This document shows positions 34,710-43,500 of a stretch of DNA of 64,000 nucleotides, in pieces. Position 1 is the stretch's first letter. Each line of letters begins with the position of its first letter. The stretch spans positions 62,001 to 126,000 of the forward strand of contig DAOLES010000003.1 of the NCBI GenBank assembly GCA_035326705.1. Reading direction: 5' to 3'. Under the pieces are notes generated by a model. The model made no database searches. It was not told where the DNA came from and was given only the letters and a program-made list of their open reading frames with translations. A program made the position numbers and the translations under genes. Source of the stretch: Oligoflexia bacterium. Lineage in GTDB: Bacteria > Bdellovibrionota_G > JALEGL01.

Positions 34710-35321
34710 TTATTCAATCACAAAATCAAAATAGGTATCAGGATGTGGTTCATTGATTAATGAAAAGTGCCACCACTCTCTATGGTAATTTTCAAAACCA
34801 TGTTTTTCCATGGCTTGTTTTAAAATTAACCGGTTGTTTTGGGCCTGTTCAGATACATTTTGACTATGCGTATGCGATAACTCATCTAGGTAATCAAACT
34901 CAGTGCCCATATCCAACTCTTGACCTTGACTGTTGATTAAGGTCAAATCAATGCTACTGCCACGACTATGCCCAGATTTACAGGAAAGGTAGCCATTAAA
35001 AAGATCTTTTTTTTCTAAGTTGGGATAAAAGCGTTGTTTCATGGCGTTTTTATTATCTTGTTCTGACCATGCTATGAAATGATTAACCGCTGTTTGCGGA
35101 CGATAGGCATCAAAAATTTTCAGACCCAATCCTAGTTTTTTTAAATCTTTTTCTACTTTTAATAAAGCTTGCGCTGCCGGCTTACTTAAAAAACAACGTG
35201 AGGCTTGATAGCCTGGTACTTTTTCACCGGTAAAATTTTCTGTACTATAATAACGCAGCTCGCACTGAATATCTGTATCCAGTGTATCCAAAGCCACAAA
35301 GTTTTCTTTACCATCGCTCAT
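34710..35321 (-). CDS. D-alanyl-D-alanine dipeptidase (VanX/DdpX-like)
   Basis: 203 residues. Zinc-dependent, hydrolysing free D-Ala-D-Ala. Ligands His118 and Asp125 (SGHSRGSSIDL), and catalytic Glu182 with ligand His185 (REWWHF); FDAYRPQTAV (Arg74) binds substrate. No signal peptide, so it acts in the cytosol, perhaps for peptidoglycan recycling or D-Ala use. ATG 35321 is 4 bp after the dut stop and is coupled; the longer frame overlaps dut. No vanA/vanH ligase, so it is not a resistance cassette. Confidence 0.9.
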   Translation of the reverse strand: MSDGKENFVALDTLDTDIQCELRYYSTENFTGEKVPGYQASRCFLSKPAAQALLKVEKDLKKLGLGLKIFDAYRPQTAVNHFIAWSEQDNKNAMKQRFYPNLEKKDLFNGYLSCKSGHSRGSSIDLTLINSQGQELDMGTEFDYLDELSHTHSQNVSEQAQNNRLILKQAMEKHGFENYHREWWHFSLINEPHPDTYFDFVIE

Positions 35322-35325
35322 AATT

Positions 35326-35742
35326 TTACTGCCCCGTGCTACCAAAGCCCCCTTGAGCACGCTCAGAAGTGCTTAACTCAGATACTTCTTCAAGTTGTAT
35401 TGATGGGTAAGGCATAATTAAAAGCTGCCCTACCTTATCCCCAATAGCATACAGTGCGTCGCTATTTTGCGCATAGTAACGCAAACGCAATTCACCCCTG
35501 TAACCTGAGTCAACCAAGCCAATGGAATTACACAAAGACTGCCCGGTTTTTGAAACACTGCTGCGTGGAAACAAAAGGCCACAATAACCTTGAGGAATCT
35601 CCAGTGCCAACCCAGTACCATATTCTACATACATTTCTGTTTGATCCACAGACACGCAGGTTAAATCCATGCCCGCATCACCCTCTTTGGCATACGCTGG
35701 AATCACAGCTTCACTTACTAACTTCTTAATCTTAACGTTCAT
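35326..35742 (-). CDS. dut: Deoxyuridine triphosphatase (dUTPase)
   Basis: 138 residues, trimeric dUTPase hydrolysing dUTP to dUMP. Motifs: GDAGMDL (I, with Asp), LFPRSSVSK (II), VDSGYRGEL (III), QLLIMPY (IV) and ERAQGGFGSTG (V, with the terminal Arg/Phe loop). Complete and normal. First gene of dut-dipeptidase. Its promoter ends 6 nt before the ATG and contains a perfect palindrome. Confidence 0.96.
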   Translation of the reverse strand: MNVKIKKLVSEAVIPAYAKEGDAGMDLTCVSVDQTEMYVEYGTGLALEIPQGYCGLLFPRSSVSKTGQSLCNSIGLVDSGYRGELRLRYYAQNSDALYAIGDKVGQLLIMPYPSIQLEEVSELSTSERAQGGFGSTGQ

Positions 35743-35748
35743 CCGCCT

Positions 35749-35776
35749 TCAATAACGCATGCGTTTTTTCTGTCAA
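35749..35776 (-). promoter_or_regulatory. dut promoter with a perfect 12-bp palindrome
   Basis: Minus strand TTGACA (35776-35771), 16 bp, TATTGA (35754-35749), then AGGCGG directly before the ATG at 35742. The palindrome AACGCATGCGTT (35754-35765) fills the spacer and touches the -10 box, a typical repressor position. Confidence 0.55.
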
Positions 35777-35798
35777 TGATTATATTGATTAATTACTG

Positions 35799-35828
35799 TT
35801 GACTTGCAGTATTAAATTTTTCTATATT
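35799..35828 (+). promoter_or_regulatory. Candidate promoter upstream of the smaller beta-helix gene
   Basis: TTGACT (35799-35804), 18 bp, TATATT (35823-35828). It lies between dut and the beta-helix gene and reads towards the latter with a leader of about 240 nt. The rest of 35829-36075 shows no other feature. Confidence 0.4.
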
Positions 35829-36075
35829 GTTGTTGATATTAAAACGTCATAATTGTAGAAAAGCCGTAAAATCATTAGTCATCTTATTGATAACTCTTCA
35901 GAATGCTAGATCAATTTAATCAAACAACTCTATTTAGATTAACAGTCAAGCCCTATTTATACTGTGCAAAATTTCGCCAGTAAAGTGCGATTAGAATAAC
36001 TTTTTTTGCTCTTTGGACTCTGCTAAGAATATAAAATTCTATGATTTTAGATACTTAAATTATAGTTTTTTAGGA

Positions 36076-37710
36076 ATGAAAATTGCATTTATAATTATAG
36101 TCATGATTTATACGACCTGTTATTTTCGTCACTGTTTGTATGCAGGTATTATTAATATGCTACTACTATTTTCTAGCTGTAGTTTGCTTGATCAAAGTAT
36201 TCAAGTAGAGGATAATGGTTTAAACCCTATAATTGGTGCCGCATGCCAAGAAACGCCTGTGCCTACTACAATTACTCCAACAAAGATTTACTATGTAAGT
36301 ACAAGTGGCAACGACCAAAACACCGGCTTATCCCCGAGCCAAGCTTGGAAAACGCCACATCATGCTGCTCAAACAGTCACTCAACCTGGAAGCCTTATTG
36401 CACTAAAACGTGGAGATATTTTTATTGAAACACAAGCCTTGAGAATATTTAGAAGTGGCACCCAAGAATCTCCTATTATTTGGGATGGTAACTACTGGGG
36501 AGATGGTGAAAAAGCTGTTCTTAGAGCTGCTGCTGACCGGACCGCTCCAAATTTAGCTATTGTCAATATTAGTGGTGCTAGCCATGTCATTTTTCAAAAT
36601 ACAACCATAGATGGTTCAGGATACAATGTTTTTGGACTAGTTGTAGGAGGAACTGATAGCTATTATTCACCTGATGCCATTCAATCTATGGAAAATAATA
36701 TTATTGTACAAAATAACCATATTTTAAACTGTGGTGATCAAAATGATGACTATGTTATAGCTGCATTGATTCAGACATGGAACACGGATATGTCTGATAT
36801 CCATTTTATCAACAACCATGTTGATGGGGCTTCCAACCATGGTATTACAGCTTATTGTGGTAGAGCTGTTCATGGTGCCACGCCCTCAACACTTACTGAC
36901 TTATACATCGGGCATAACTATGTAACAAATTTTGGAGTAAATGGCCAAGATCGAGCCACAGGAATATCAATGTCACAAAGCGTTCATAATGCTGTTGTTG
37001 AGTGTAATAGAGTTCAGCAGGGCGACAGAGGGAATCAAACTGCTATGGGGTTGGCTGGAAATGAAGACGGTACACCTCAAAACGCTCATATTAGATACAA
37101 TGAAGTTCACATGAAAAACTACCCAGCTTTTAGTATACAGAACGGCTATGCCCCAAGTGCAAAAGTTTATGGCAATTTTTTCTATACTGAGAACGCGAAC
37201 TCAAAAGCCGTGATTTGGTTGATGATTGCTGGTAATGGTTACTCGCACAATGGAAGTAAAGCTTCTTTTCAATTTTTTCATAACACCCTTATGGCTGGGC
37301 AAGGTAATGTTTATATGGATGACACCACTACACCGGGCGTAAATACATTTAAAAATAATCTTCTTATAAATTTAGGTACTCAGACAAATGGTGATAGTTG
37401 CATGGTTGTTAATTTGGGAACATCAACAAACCACAGCAACAACGCTTGTTTTAGACCTACCACAGGGAACGTACTTTACGCCATTGATGCCGATAGTGGT
37501 TATATATATAGAGATAACATCCATTCATGGGAACCTTCTATGGTTATTGAGAACCCAGACATTGTTGATATAGATCAATTTGATATGAACCTAAACCCTA
37601 CATCCCCCTTGATTGGCATGGGAGCGATTGTAGATATTCAAAGAGATATCAATGGTACCTTATTCAATAATCCTCCCAGTATTGGGGCCTATGAATACCC
37701 TACGCAATAA
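36076..37710 (+). CDS. Right-handed parallel beta-helix lipoprotein (smaller paralogue)
   Basis: 545 residues from ATG 36076. Two hydrophobic stretches, the second with lipobox LFSSC (about Cys35). IYYVSTSGNDQNTGLSPSQAW matches the DUF1565-type start of the larger copy at 32043 (SSDGNDSNPGT, WKT). Parallel beta-helix coils follow (NNHVDGASNHGITAY, YIGHNYVTNF, VQNNHILNCG). It is a shorter relative on the opposite strand. The start is uncertain: TTG 36013 also reads through, and AGGA lies too close to ATG 36076. Surface polysaccharide binding or lyase activity is likely, without assigned residues. Confidence 0.72.
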   Translation: MKIAFIIIVMIYTTCYFRHCLYAGIINMLLLFSSCSLLDQSIQVEDNGLNPIIGAACQETPVPTTITPTKIYYVSTSGNDQNTGLSPSQAWKTPHHAAQTVTQPGSLIALKRGDIFIETQALRIFRSGTQESPIIWDGNYWGDGEKAVLRAAADRTAPNLAIVNISGASHVIFQNTTIDGSGYNVFGLVVGGTDSYYSPDAIQSMENNIIVQNNHILNCGDQNDDYVIAALIQTWNTDMSDIHFINNHVDGASNHGITAYCGRAVHGATPSTLTDLYIGHNYVTNFGVNGQDRATGISMSQSVHNAVVECNRVQQGDRGNQTAMGLAGNEDGTPQNAHIRYNEVHMKNYPAFSIQNGYAPSAKVYGNFFYTENANSKAVIWLMIAGNGYSHNGSKASFQFFHNTLMAGQGNVYMDDTTTPGVNTFKNNLLINLGTQTNGDSCMVVNLGTSTNHSNNACFRPTTGNVLYAIDADSGYIYRDNIHSWEPSMVIENPDIVDIDQFDMNLNPTSPLIGMGAIVDIQRDINGTLFNNPPSIGAYEYPTQ

Positions 37711-37907
37711 TCAAACCCTAAATAAAACCAGCTTTTTCGCAGTTCAAAATATAAACTTATAGGAAAAACCATGCAAAAAATACAGTGCATGGAAAGTTCG
37801 GTACAAATTCTAGCATAACTACAATAAACACCTGCTGCCATTCACTCCCGTAAATTCTAAAATGAAAAAATACCGATCGTAAATATATCTTCTTTCTTGT
37901 TATTTTC
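37711..37907. other. Intergenic spacer
   Basis: AT-rich, with one 7-bp hairpin CCATGCA/TGCATGG (37769-37792) not followed by a T run. A 14-codon frame at 37771 is too short to trust. Nothing else seen. Confidence 0.3.
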
Positions 37908-37937
37908 TTGAAATATTAGTTTATTTCATACTATATA
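37908..37937 (+). promoter_or_regulatory. Promoter of the HEFLH secreted-protein gene
   Basis: TTGAAA (37908-37913), 18 bp, TATATA (37932-37937), then 6 nt to ATG 37944. A start site at the ATG itself is expected. Confidence 0.6.
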
Positions 37938-37943
37938 AACGCT

Positions 37944-38666
37944 ATGCGTTATTTACATGTTTTTTTAATTTTGTTTCTTTTTGCTAATTTTGCTTACAGT
38001 GAAATACATAGAGATAATCACACTTCTGACACCATTGAAAGCCTAGTACAATTTGCTTCACTTAGCTGGACGTTTAGCTTTGAAAACTGTCATGAATCAG
38101 CCAATCTTTATAAAGAAAGTTTTATCCAATCCATTAAAAGAGGCTTAACCAGGCTCAATGTTATTAATCCACAGTTAACGGGTGCAATCTTGCAAAGCAT
38201 GTTGAATCGTCCACTTGAAGTGAGTTGTGAACATCAAGTTAGCCAGAAAGCCGATGTATCAACACACCTATATAAAAATAGAATTGATGTTCTTAAGATA
38301 CTCGAAAAAGTAAAGAATCTACGTTTGGCTGAAATTGGGTTTTTTCATGAGTTCCTACATATCCATAGGGTTGATAATCTTTCTAAGAAAAAACACAATG
38401 CTTTGGGACAAAATGTACAAAATAGACTTGAAGATGCTGTGTACGCTTGTCAAACAGCCACTTATCCATTTCTTGACATCTATTTAAACAGCAAGCCCGT
38501 AGAGGAAATAGAAAAAACTTACAATTTAATGTGTCAGGCCTGCGCCTTGGTCAGAAAAAACAAACACCATGGCAAAACCTATTTCTCCCGCAACCAAGAC
38601 GAAATCGCCCTTGCTGTAGAAACATGCAACAACATTGATACCGAATATTTTAGAGACAATTTTTAG
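37944..38666 (+). CDS. Secreted protein with an HExxH motif, possible metallopeptidase
   Basis: 240 residues. Signal peptide ending FAYS. HEFLH at 135-139, on a predicted helix (EIGFFHEFLHIHRVDN), is the gluzincin-type HExxH zinc site. The third ligand is not obvious; Glu or Asp residues follow (LEDAVYAC). Four to six Cys (FENC, SCEHQ, YACQ, MCQACAL, ETCNN) suggest disulphides. No known family assigned. Its stop is followed by the tRNA-Ser distal repeats, so it converges with the serS operon. Confidence 0.6.
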   Translation: MRYLHVFLILFLFANFAYSEIHRDNHTSDTIESLVQFASLSWTFSFENCHESANLYKESFIQSIKRGLTRLNVINPQLTGAILQSMLNRPLEVSCEHQVSQKADVSTHLYKNRIDVLKILEKVKNLRLAEIGFFHEFLHIHRVDNLSKKKHNALGQNVQNRLEDAVYACQTATYPFLDIYLNSKPVEEIEKTYNLMCQACALVRKNKHHGKTYFSRNQDEIALAVETCNNIDTEYFRDNF

Positions 38667-38684
38667 TTTACGATCATCACAATC

Positions 38685-39119
38685 TTTGAGGATGAGCGCC
38701 GTGGGCGGAGCCCACACAAAAAACAGACGAACCGCGACCGCAGGGAGCGTGGGTTTGAATCCCAGCACGATACAAAAAAATACTGCAAAATTGAAAAAAT
38801 GATGAAGATTTTACTAACAAAGAAGTGGCGGAGCATGAGCCATGTGGGCAGAGCCCACACAAAAAACAAACGAACCGCGACCGCAGGGAGCTGGGTTCGA
38901 ATCCATGCACGATATGAAAAATACTGCAAAATTGAAAAAATGATGGAGATTATACTAAGAAAGAAATGGCGGAGGATGAGCCATGTGAGCAAAGCTCACA
39001 CAAAAAACAAACGAACCGCGACCGCAGGGAGCTGGGTTCGAATCCTAGCACAATTGACTAAGAACATCTGAACTAACTGTTAATACGATTTAGAGATGAA
39101 AGAAGTGGCGGAGGATGAG
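38685..39119 (-). repeat. tRNA-Ser(TGA) distal repeats, three tandem copies, 139-143-bp period
   Basis: Reading on the minus strand from the tRNA 3' end (39119-39106), the 14-nt end CTCATCCTCCGCCA recurs exactly at 38980-38967, with one mismatch at 38839-38826, and partly at 38696-38688. Each unit has a core: inverted T-arm GGATTCGAACC, hairpin 1 (GAACC..GGTTC), CGTTTGT, then hairpin 2. Hairpin 2 is GTGGGC/GCCCAC at 38701-38715 and 38844-38858, but GTGAGC/GCTCAC at 38985-38999, a compensatory change. The tails of the two distal copies are alike (GATGAAGATT / GATGGAGATT). No protein is encoded in the 439 bp. Confidence 0.85.
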
Positions 39120-39195
39120 GGATTCGAACCCCCGAAACAGTTGCCCGTTTAACGGTTTTCAAGACCGCCGCCTTCAACCACTCGGCCAATCCTCC
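39106..39195 (-). tRNA. tRNA-Ser (anticodon TGA), CCA encoded
   Basis: Class II tRNA of 90 nt. Minus strand acceptor GGAGGAT, anticodon loop CTTGAAAA giving TGA, long variable arm, T-arm GGTTCGAATCC, 3' end ATCCTCC-G-CCA. It lies 27 bp after serS on the same strand, so it is probably transcribed with its own synthetase, and the repeats follow. Confidence 0.97.
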
Positions 39196-39222
39196 TTGAA
39201 AAATCTATAAGAAACCAGGTCC

Positions 39223-40512
39223 TTATTTTTGAAGTTGTATCTTTAACATATCTTGCATGTAAGGGGAAAGAATTTTTGGTAATTCTATGCTCCCGTCCTC
39301 ATTTTGGTAATTCTCCAATAAAGCCAGTAAAGTTCTGCCCACGGCTAAACCAGAGCCATTGAGGGTATGTACATAATCCGGTTTACCACCATTTTCCGGT
39401 CTAAACCTGATATTGGCCCGTCTGGCTTGAAAATCCTTAAAATTGGAGCACGATGAGATTTCCCGGTATTTTTTTTGACTGGGCAACCATACCTCTAAAT
39501 CATAGGTTTTGGCCGCGCCAAAGCCAGTATCGCCAGCACATAAGAGCATTTTTCTATAAGGAAGCTCTAAAGCTTGTAGAACTTTTTCTGCTTGTTCGGT
39601 TAAGGCTTCGTGCAAATCTGCCGACTCTTCTGGGTGAACAAAACGCATCAACTCCACCTTATGAAACTGATGCTGACGAATCAGACCTTTGGTATCTTGA
39701 CCGTATGAACCTGCTTCTCGCCTAAAACATGGGCTGTACGCAACATAAGATAAAGGCAATTGACTGGCTTCTAAAATTTCATTAGCATAAATGTTGGTGA
39801 CTGGGACTTCTGCTGTAGGAATAAGGTAGTACTGCGGGTCTACAATACTAAAAGCATCTTCGCTGAACTTGGGTAATTGACTGGTTCCCGTCATGGCTTG
39901 CGCATTGACCAGATAAGGTACAGAAATCTCGCTGTAGCCTGCTTTGCGGTGCATATCCAGCATGAAGTTAACCAATGCCCGCTCCAATTGAGCAGCCCAA
40001 CCATGCAACACCGTAAATCTTGATCCTGCAACCTTTGCCCCTTGTTCAAAGTTTATAATACCTAAGGCTTCACCTAAGTCTTCATGCGGACGCACATCAA
40101 AATCAAATTGCTTGGGCTCACCCCAGCTCATCATACAAACATTATCATTTTCATCTTTCCCTTCAGGAACAGATTCATCCAAAATATTGGGCATACCTAA
40201 TAAAATTTCAATGATATCTTTGTTTAAGGTTTCATAATCATTTTTAATATTTTGTAATGCTTCCTTTAACTGAGCAGCTTTTTCTTTGGTCTTTGCAATC
40301 GTCTCTTGGCTGGCTTTTTCTTGAAAAAGATTTCCTACTTGTAAAGAAACTTCTTTTGCCAGCGCGGCAGTTTCATCATGCTGTTTTTGCAATAGATTGC
40401 GTTGATTAATTTTTTCTTTTAATTGTGAAGCATTAAAGTCACTGTTTCTTTTTTCTAAAGAACGTTCTATCGCTTCTAACTTATCTAAAAAATATTTATG
40501 ATCTATGGCCAT
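39223..40512 (-). CDS. serS: Seryl-tRNA synthetase
   Basis: 429 residues, class II. N-terminal coiled coil (about 1-110, heptads of KL/QLKE) that grips the long variable arm of tRNA-Ser. Motif 2 FRREAGSYGQDTKGLIRQHQ and motif 3 NGSGLAVGRTLLALLENYQ, plus GTSQLPKFSED, are complete. Its downstream neighbour is a tRNA-Ser gene, 27 bp away, an economical pairing of enzyme and substrate. A promoter ends 7 nt before the ATG; the upstream TPR gene is 38 bp away and may also read through. Confidence 0.97.
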   Translation of the reverse strand: MAIDHKYFLDKLEAIERSLEKRNSDFNASQLKEKINQRNLLQKQHDETAALAKEVSLQVGNLFQEKASQETIAKTKEKAAQLKEALQNIKNDYETLNKDIIEILLGMPNILDESVPEGKDENDNVCMMSWGEPKQFDFDVRPHEDLGEALGIINFEQGAKVAGSRFTVLHGWAAQLERALVNFMLDMHRKAGYSEISVPYLVNAQAMTGTSQLPKFSEDAFSIVDPQYYLIPTAEVPVTNIYANEILEASQLPLSYVAYSPCFRREAGSYGQDTKGLIRQHQFHKVELMRFVHPEESADLHEALTEQAEKVLQALELPYRKMLLCAGDTGFGAAKTYDLEVWLPSQKKYREISSCSNFKDFQARRANIRFRPENGGKPDYVHTLNGSGLAVGRTLLALLENYQNEDGSIELPKILSPYMQDMLKIQLQK

Positions 40513-40519
40513 ATAAAAC

Positions 40520-40549
40520 TTATTAAACGTTTGCGTTAAAATTGGTCAA
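40520..40549 (-). promoter_or_regulatory. Promoter of serS (and tRNA-Ser)
   Basis: Minus strand TTGACC (40549-40544), 18 bp, TAATAA (40525-40520), then 7 nt to the serS ATG. It lies in the 38-bp gap after the TPR gene; its near-consensus boxes show serS has its own start. No Shine-Dalgarno sequence. Confidence 0.65.
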
Positions 40550-40550
40550 A

Positions 40551-43500
40551 CTAATTTATATTTTTTCTCAGAAAAGTAATCTGATCTTCAATTGCATCTT
40601 TATCTTTAGCATTGGGATTCAAATCCAAATATTTTTGAAAATGTTGTAAAGCTATGCGATAACGACCGGATTGTCTATAAGACAAACCCAGAAGATAATA
40701 TGGCTCTGGATTTCTTGGGTCAACCTGTTTAGCTTTTTCAAACAAGCTCTGAGCAGTTGTAACATTTCTGCCCTCTTCTTCCAAAATACCTAAAGCTATG
40801 TAGGCTTGACTGTTGTTTTTATCCAGCTGAATAACTTTTTTAAAGTAAGCCTTTGCTTTATCTGTATTACGATTAAATTTTTCAATAACTGCTAAGTTAT
40901 AATAGACCTCTTTCTCTGCGGGTGCCATTTGAATAATTTTAACATAAAGTGGTTTGGCTTTACTGTATAAGTTTGATCTAAAATAATAGTTTGCCATGCT
41001 AATATAAGCCGGTAAAAACTGCGGATTTCTATCCGTCGTTTGTTGAAAATAAAAAGCCACCTTTTCTTGATTATCTTTTGCTATATGTGCTTGTTGTAAT
41101 TCAAACCAGACATTAGGCACCTTACTTTGAGTTTCACTGGCTAAAATCAATTTCTCTATTCCAGCATCCAACTGTCCCGCTTTAACCAGCGCAACACCCA
41201 ATAAAAATAAAGTTCTAAAATCTGTTCGTTTAATTTTAATTGATTCCTCTAAAACAGTTATTGCTAGCTTAGGTTTATCACTTGCTAAATAAGTTTGAGC
41301 AATGAGCGCATTCAACGCAAGATCTTTTTCATTCTTCTGTTGATGGCTTTTTAAACGTTCAAGTGCCTCATCAAACTTTCCGTTAATTAATAAGTTTTTG
41401 GCTAACAGCATGTCTTTTTCATAACCATTAAGATCAGACTTTTCTACCTCACTCATTAATTGCGCTAAGCTAGATTTTTTTTCCGTGGCAAAATAGTAGT
41501 CAGCATACGCTTGATAAATTTGGTAAACACGTTGATACGGTTTTTTAATAGAACCTAAGCTTTTCTCCGCTAAACCAAAAACATGATAAGCAGTTAAAAT
41601 TTTACTCTTATAAATAAGTGCAATTTCATTTTGGGGATCTTTTTCTAAAATCTCTCCCACAACTTTATAAGCTTGTTCATAATCATCGTTTTCCATATAA
41701 ATGGTTGCAATTGCAACATCGTATTCAATTTTATTATCTTTTTCTTTAGCTTGATTTAAATGATCTAGCGCTTCTTCTGTTCTCAATAAACCTCTTTTGA
41801 TTTGTGAATATTCATATAAAAAATTCCCTGAATCTTTGTATTTATCACTTTTTTCATCTGCCAAAACAATGGCCTTTTTATATTCATTTGCTTTACGCAA
41901 GGCTTGCAAATAGGCAACTAAATACTCTTCATTATCTGGCATTAACTCATAGGCCTTTTGATATGATTCCAGTGATTTTTTAAAATCACCCATTTTTTTC
42001 TGTAAAAGTGCCATCTTAAAAAACACTTTATGATCTGTTGAGTTTTTTACGGCATTTTGTAGAGAAATAACTGCTTTTTCTGTGTCTTTACTCTCCAAGT
42101 AAATTTCAGATAAAATAACATAGACGGCACTTAATAAACGCGGTGGATATTTTAAAATATTTTTTCTTAATGCCGCATCAAACTTATCAACATAGTCTAA
42201 ACCTAAAACTTGATTACTATGCCCCACTTTCAATTTTAAATACTCAAGCTTAGGGTGGTAAGCACTTATATTTTCTATTGATTTTATATAGATTTCATAT
42301 GCTCGTTTTGAATCAAGCTGACTTAAGCTAAATGCTTTTAAAAAATGAACTCTTCTATGCCCTGTGTTTATTCGTGCAAGCACTTGATAAGCTGCATCAT
42401 ATTGACCTTGCTCTACAAAAGCTTCTGCTAGCCCCATACTGACATCAATATTTTCAGGATATTTTTCATTCAATTGTTCAAACATGACCAAACTCTTTTT
42501 ATCTTGTTCTGATGCCAGTAATGAATAAGCTTCAGCAATCAAGAGTTCTTGGCTATCTGAGTAAAACTCATCTAAAACAACCAGCGCATCTTGATTTTTG
42601 ACGGTTTTTTTTGTAGTAGCTTCATCAATAACCATTTGAGATTGCAACAACGCTTTTAAATACAATGATTCTTTATGCCTAGGATCAATAAGTAAACTTT
42701 CATTAAGGTATGCAATTGCTTTTTTTTGTGACAAGGCATGATCATACAAATACTCTTGTTTTGCTTTGCTTAAAATAACTGAAATTTGTTGTAATTCAAT
42801 CTCTGAAGGTGGAGTGTAAGGTACCCGATTAAAAACCATTTGCTCAATTGTTTTTTTATAGAAAAAAGCAAACCCCAAAGAAACGCATAAAACACCTATA
42901 ACAATATAACGTATAGGTACCTTAGGAAACGATAATTTACTTAGCCATGGAGGGAGGACAACAGCTTTTGATTTCTTTTCAATTATCTCTTGAGAGATTT
43001 CTTCAACAGAATCTTCCTCATCAATTTTTTTTTCGCCTTGTTTAAGAAAACTTTCAAAAGCATCAAAGTCCTCTGCCTTACCTCTAATACTCTTATCTTT
43101 ATTGGAATTCACTGTTGGAATATCAACTTCTATGTCTGTCACATGATGCTTAGATTCAATATTTTTTTCAGTTGTATTTTCAATATCACTTCCAAAATCT
43201 ATACCTTCATCATTAACTTGAGGTGTCTCTTGTTCTTGAAGCAATTCAATATCATTGAACAGTTCATTCTCATCTAAATTAATAAAAAGATCTTCTTTGA
43301 TATTATTGTTTTCTATATTTGGTGTTTTTATTTGATTTTGACCTAAAATAGATTGGGTTGATTTTGATAGCACTGTACTGATTTTTTTTTGTTTTTCATC
43401 TTCAGAAAGTTCTAAAGCTTGCTTAACCACATTTGACTTCTGATCAAGTTGTTCATTTTTTGGAACTTGATGAATATCAATTTGCTCTTCATCATGATCC

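Noticed and set aside
34710..35321. Vancomycin-resistance vanX
   Set aside because: The fold and motifs fit, but vanH/vanA are absent, and stand-alone D-Ala-D-Ala dipeptidases are common in Gram-negatives.
37771..37818. 14-codon frame with an AGGAA before it
   Set aside because: Too short, and it overlaps a hairpin; no sign of conservation can be seen.
38663..39071. Protein-coding frames across the tRNA repeats (both strands)
   Set aside because: Their similarity follows the DNA repeat, reading frames shift between copies, and the conserved features are RNA stems and tRNA parts.
38685..39119. CRISPR array
   Set aside because: Units are about 140 bp with long conserved stretches and a tRNA end; there are no short uniform repeats with unique spacers and no cas genes.
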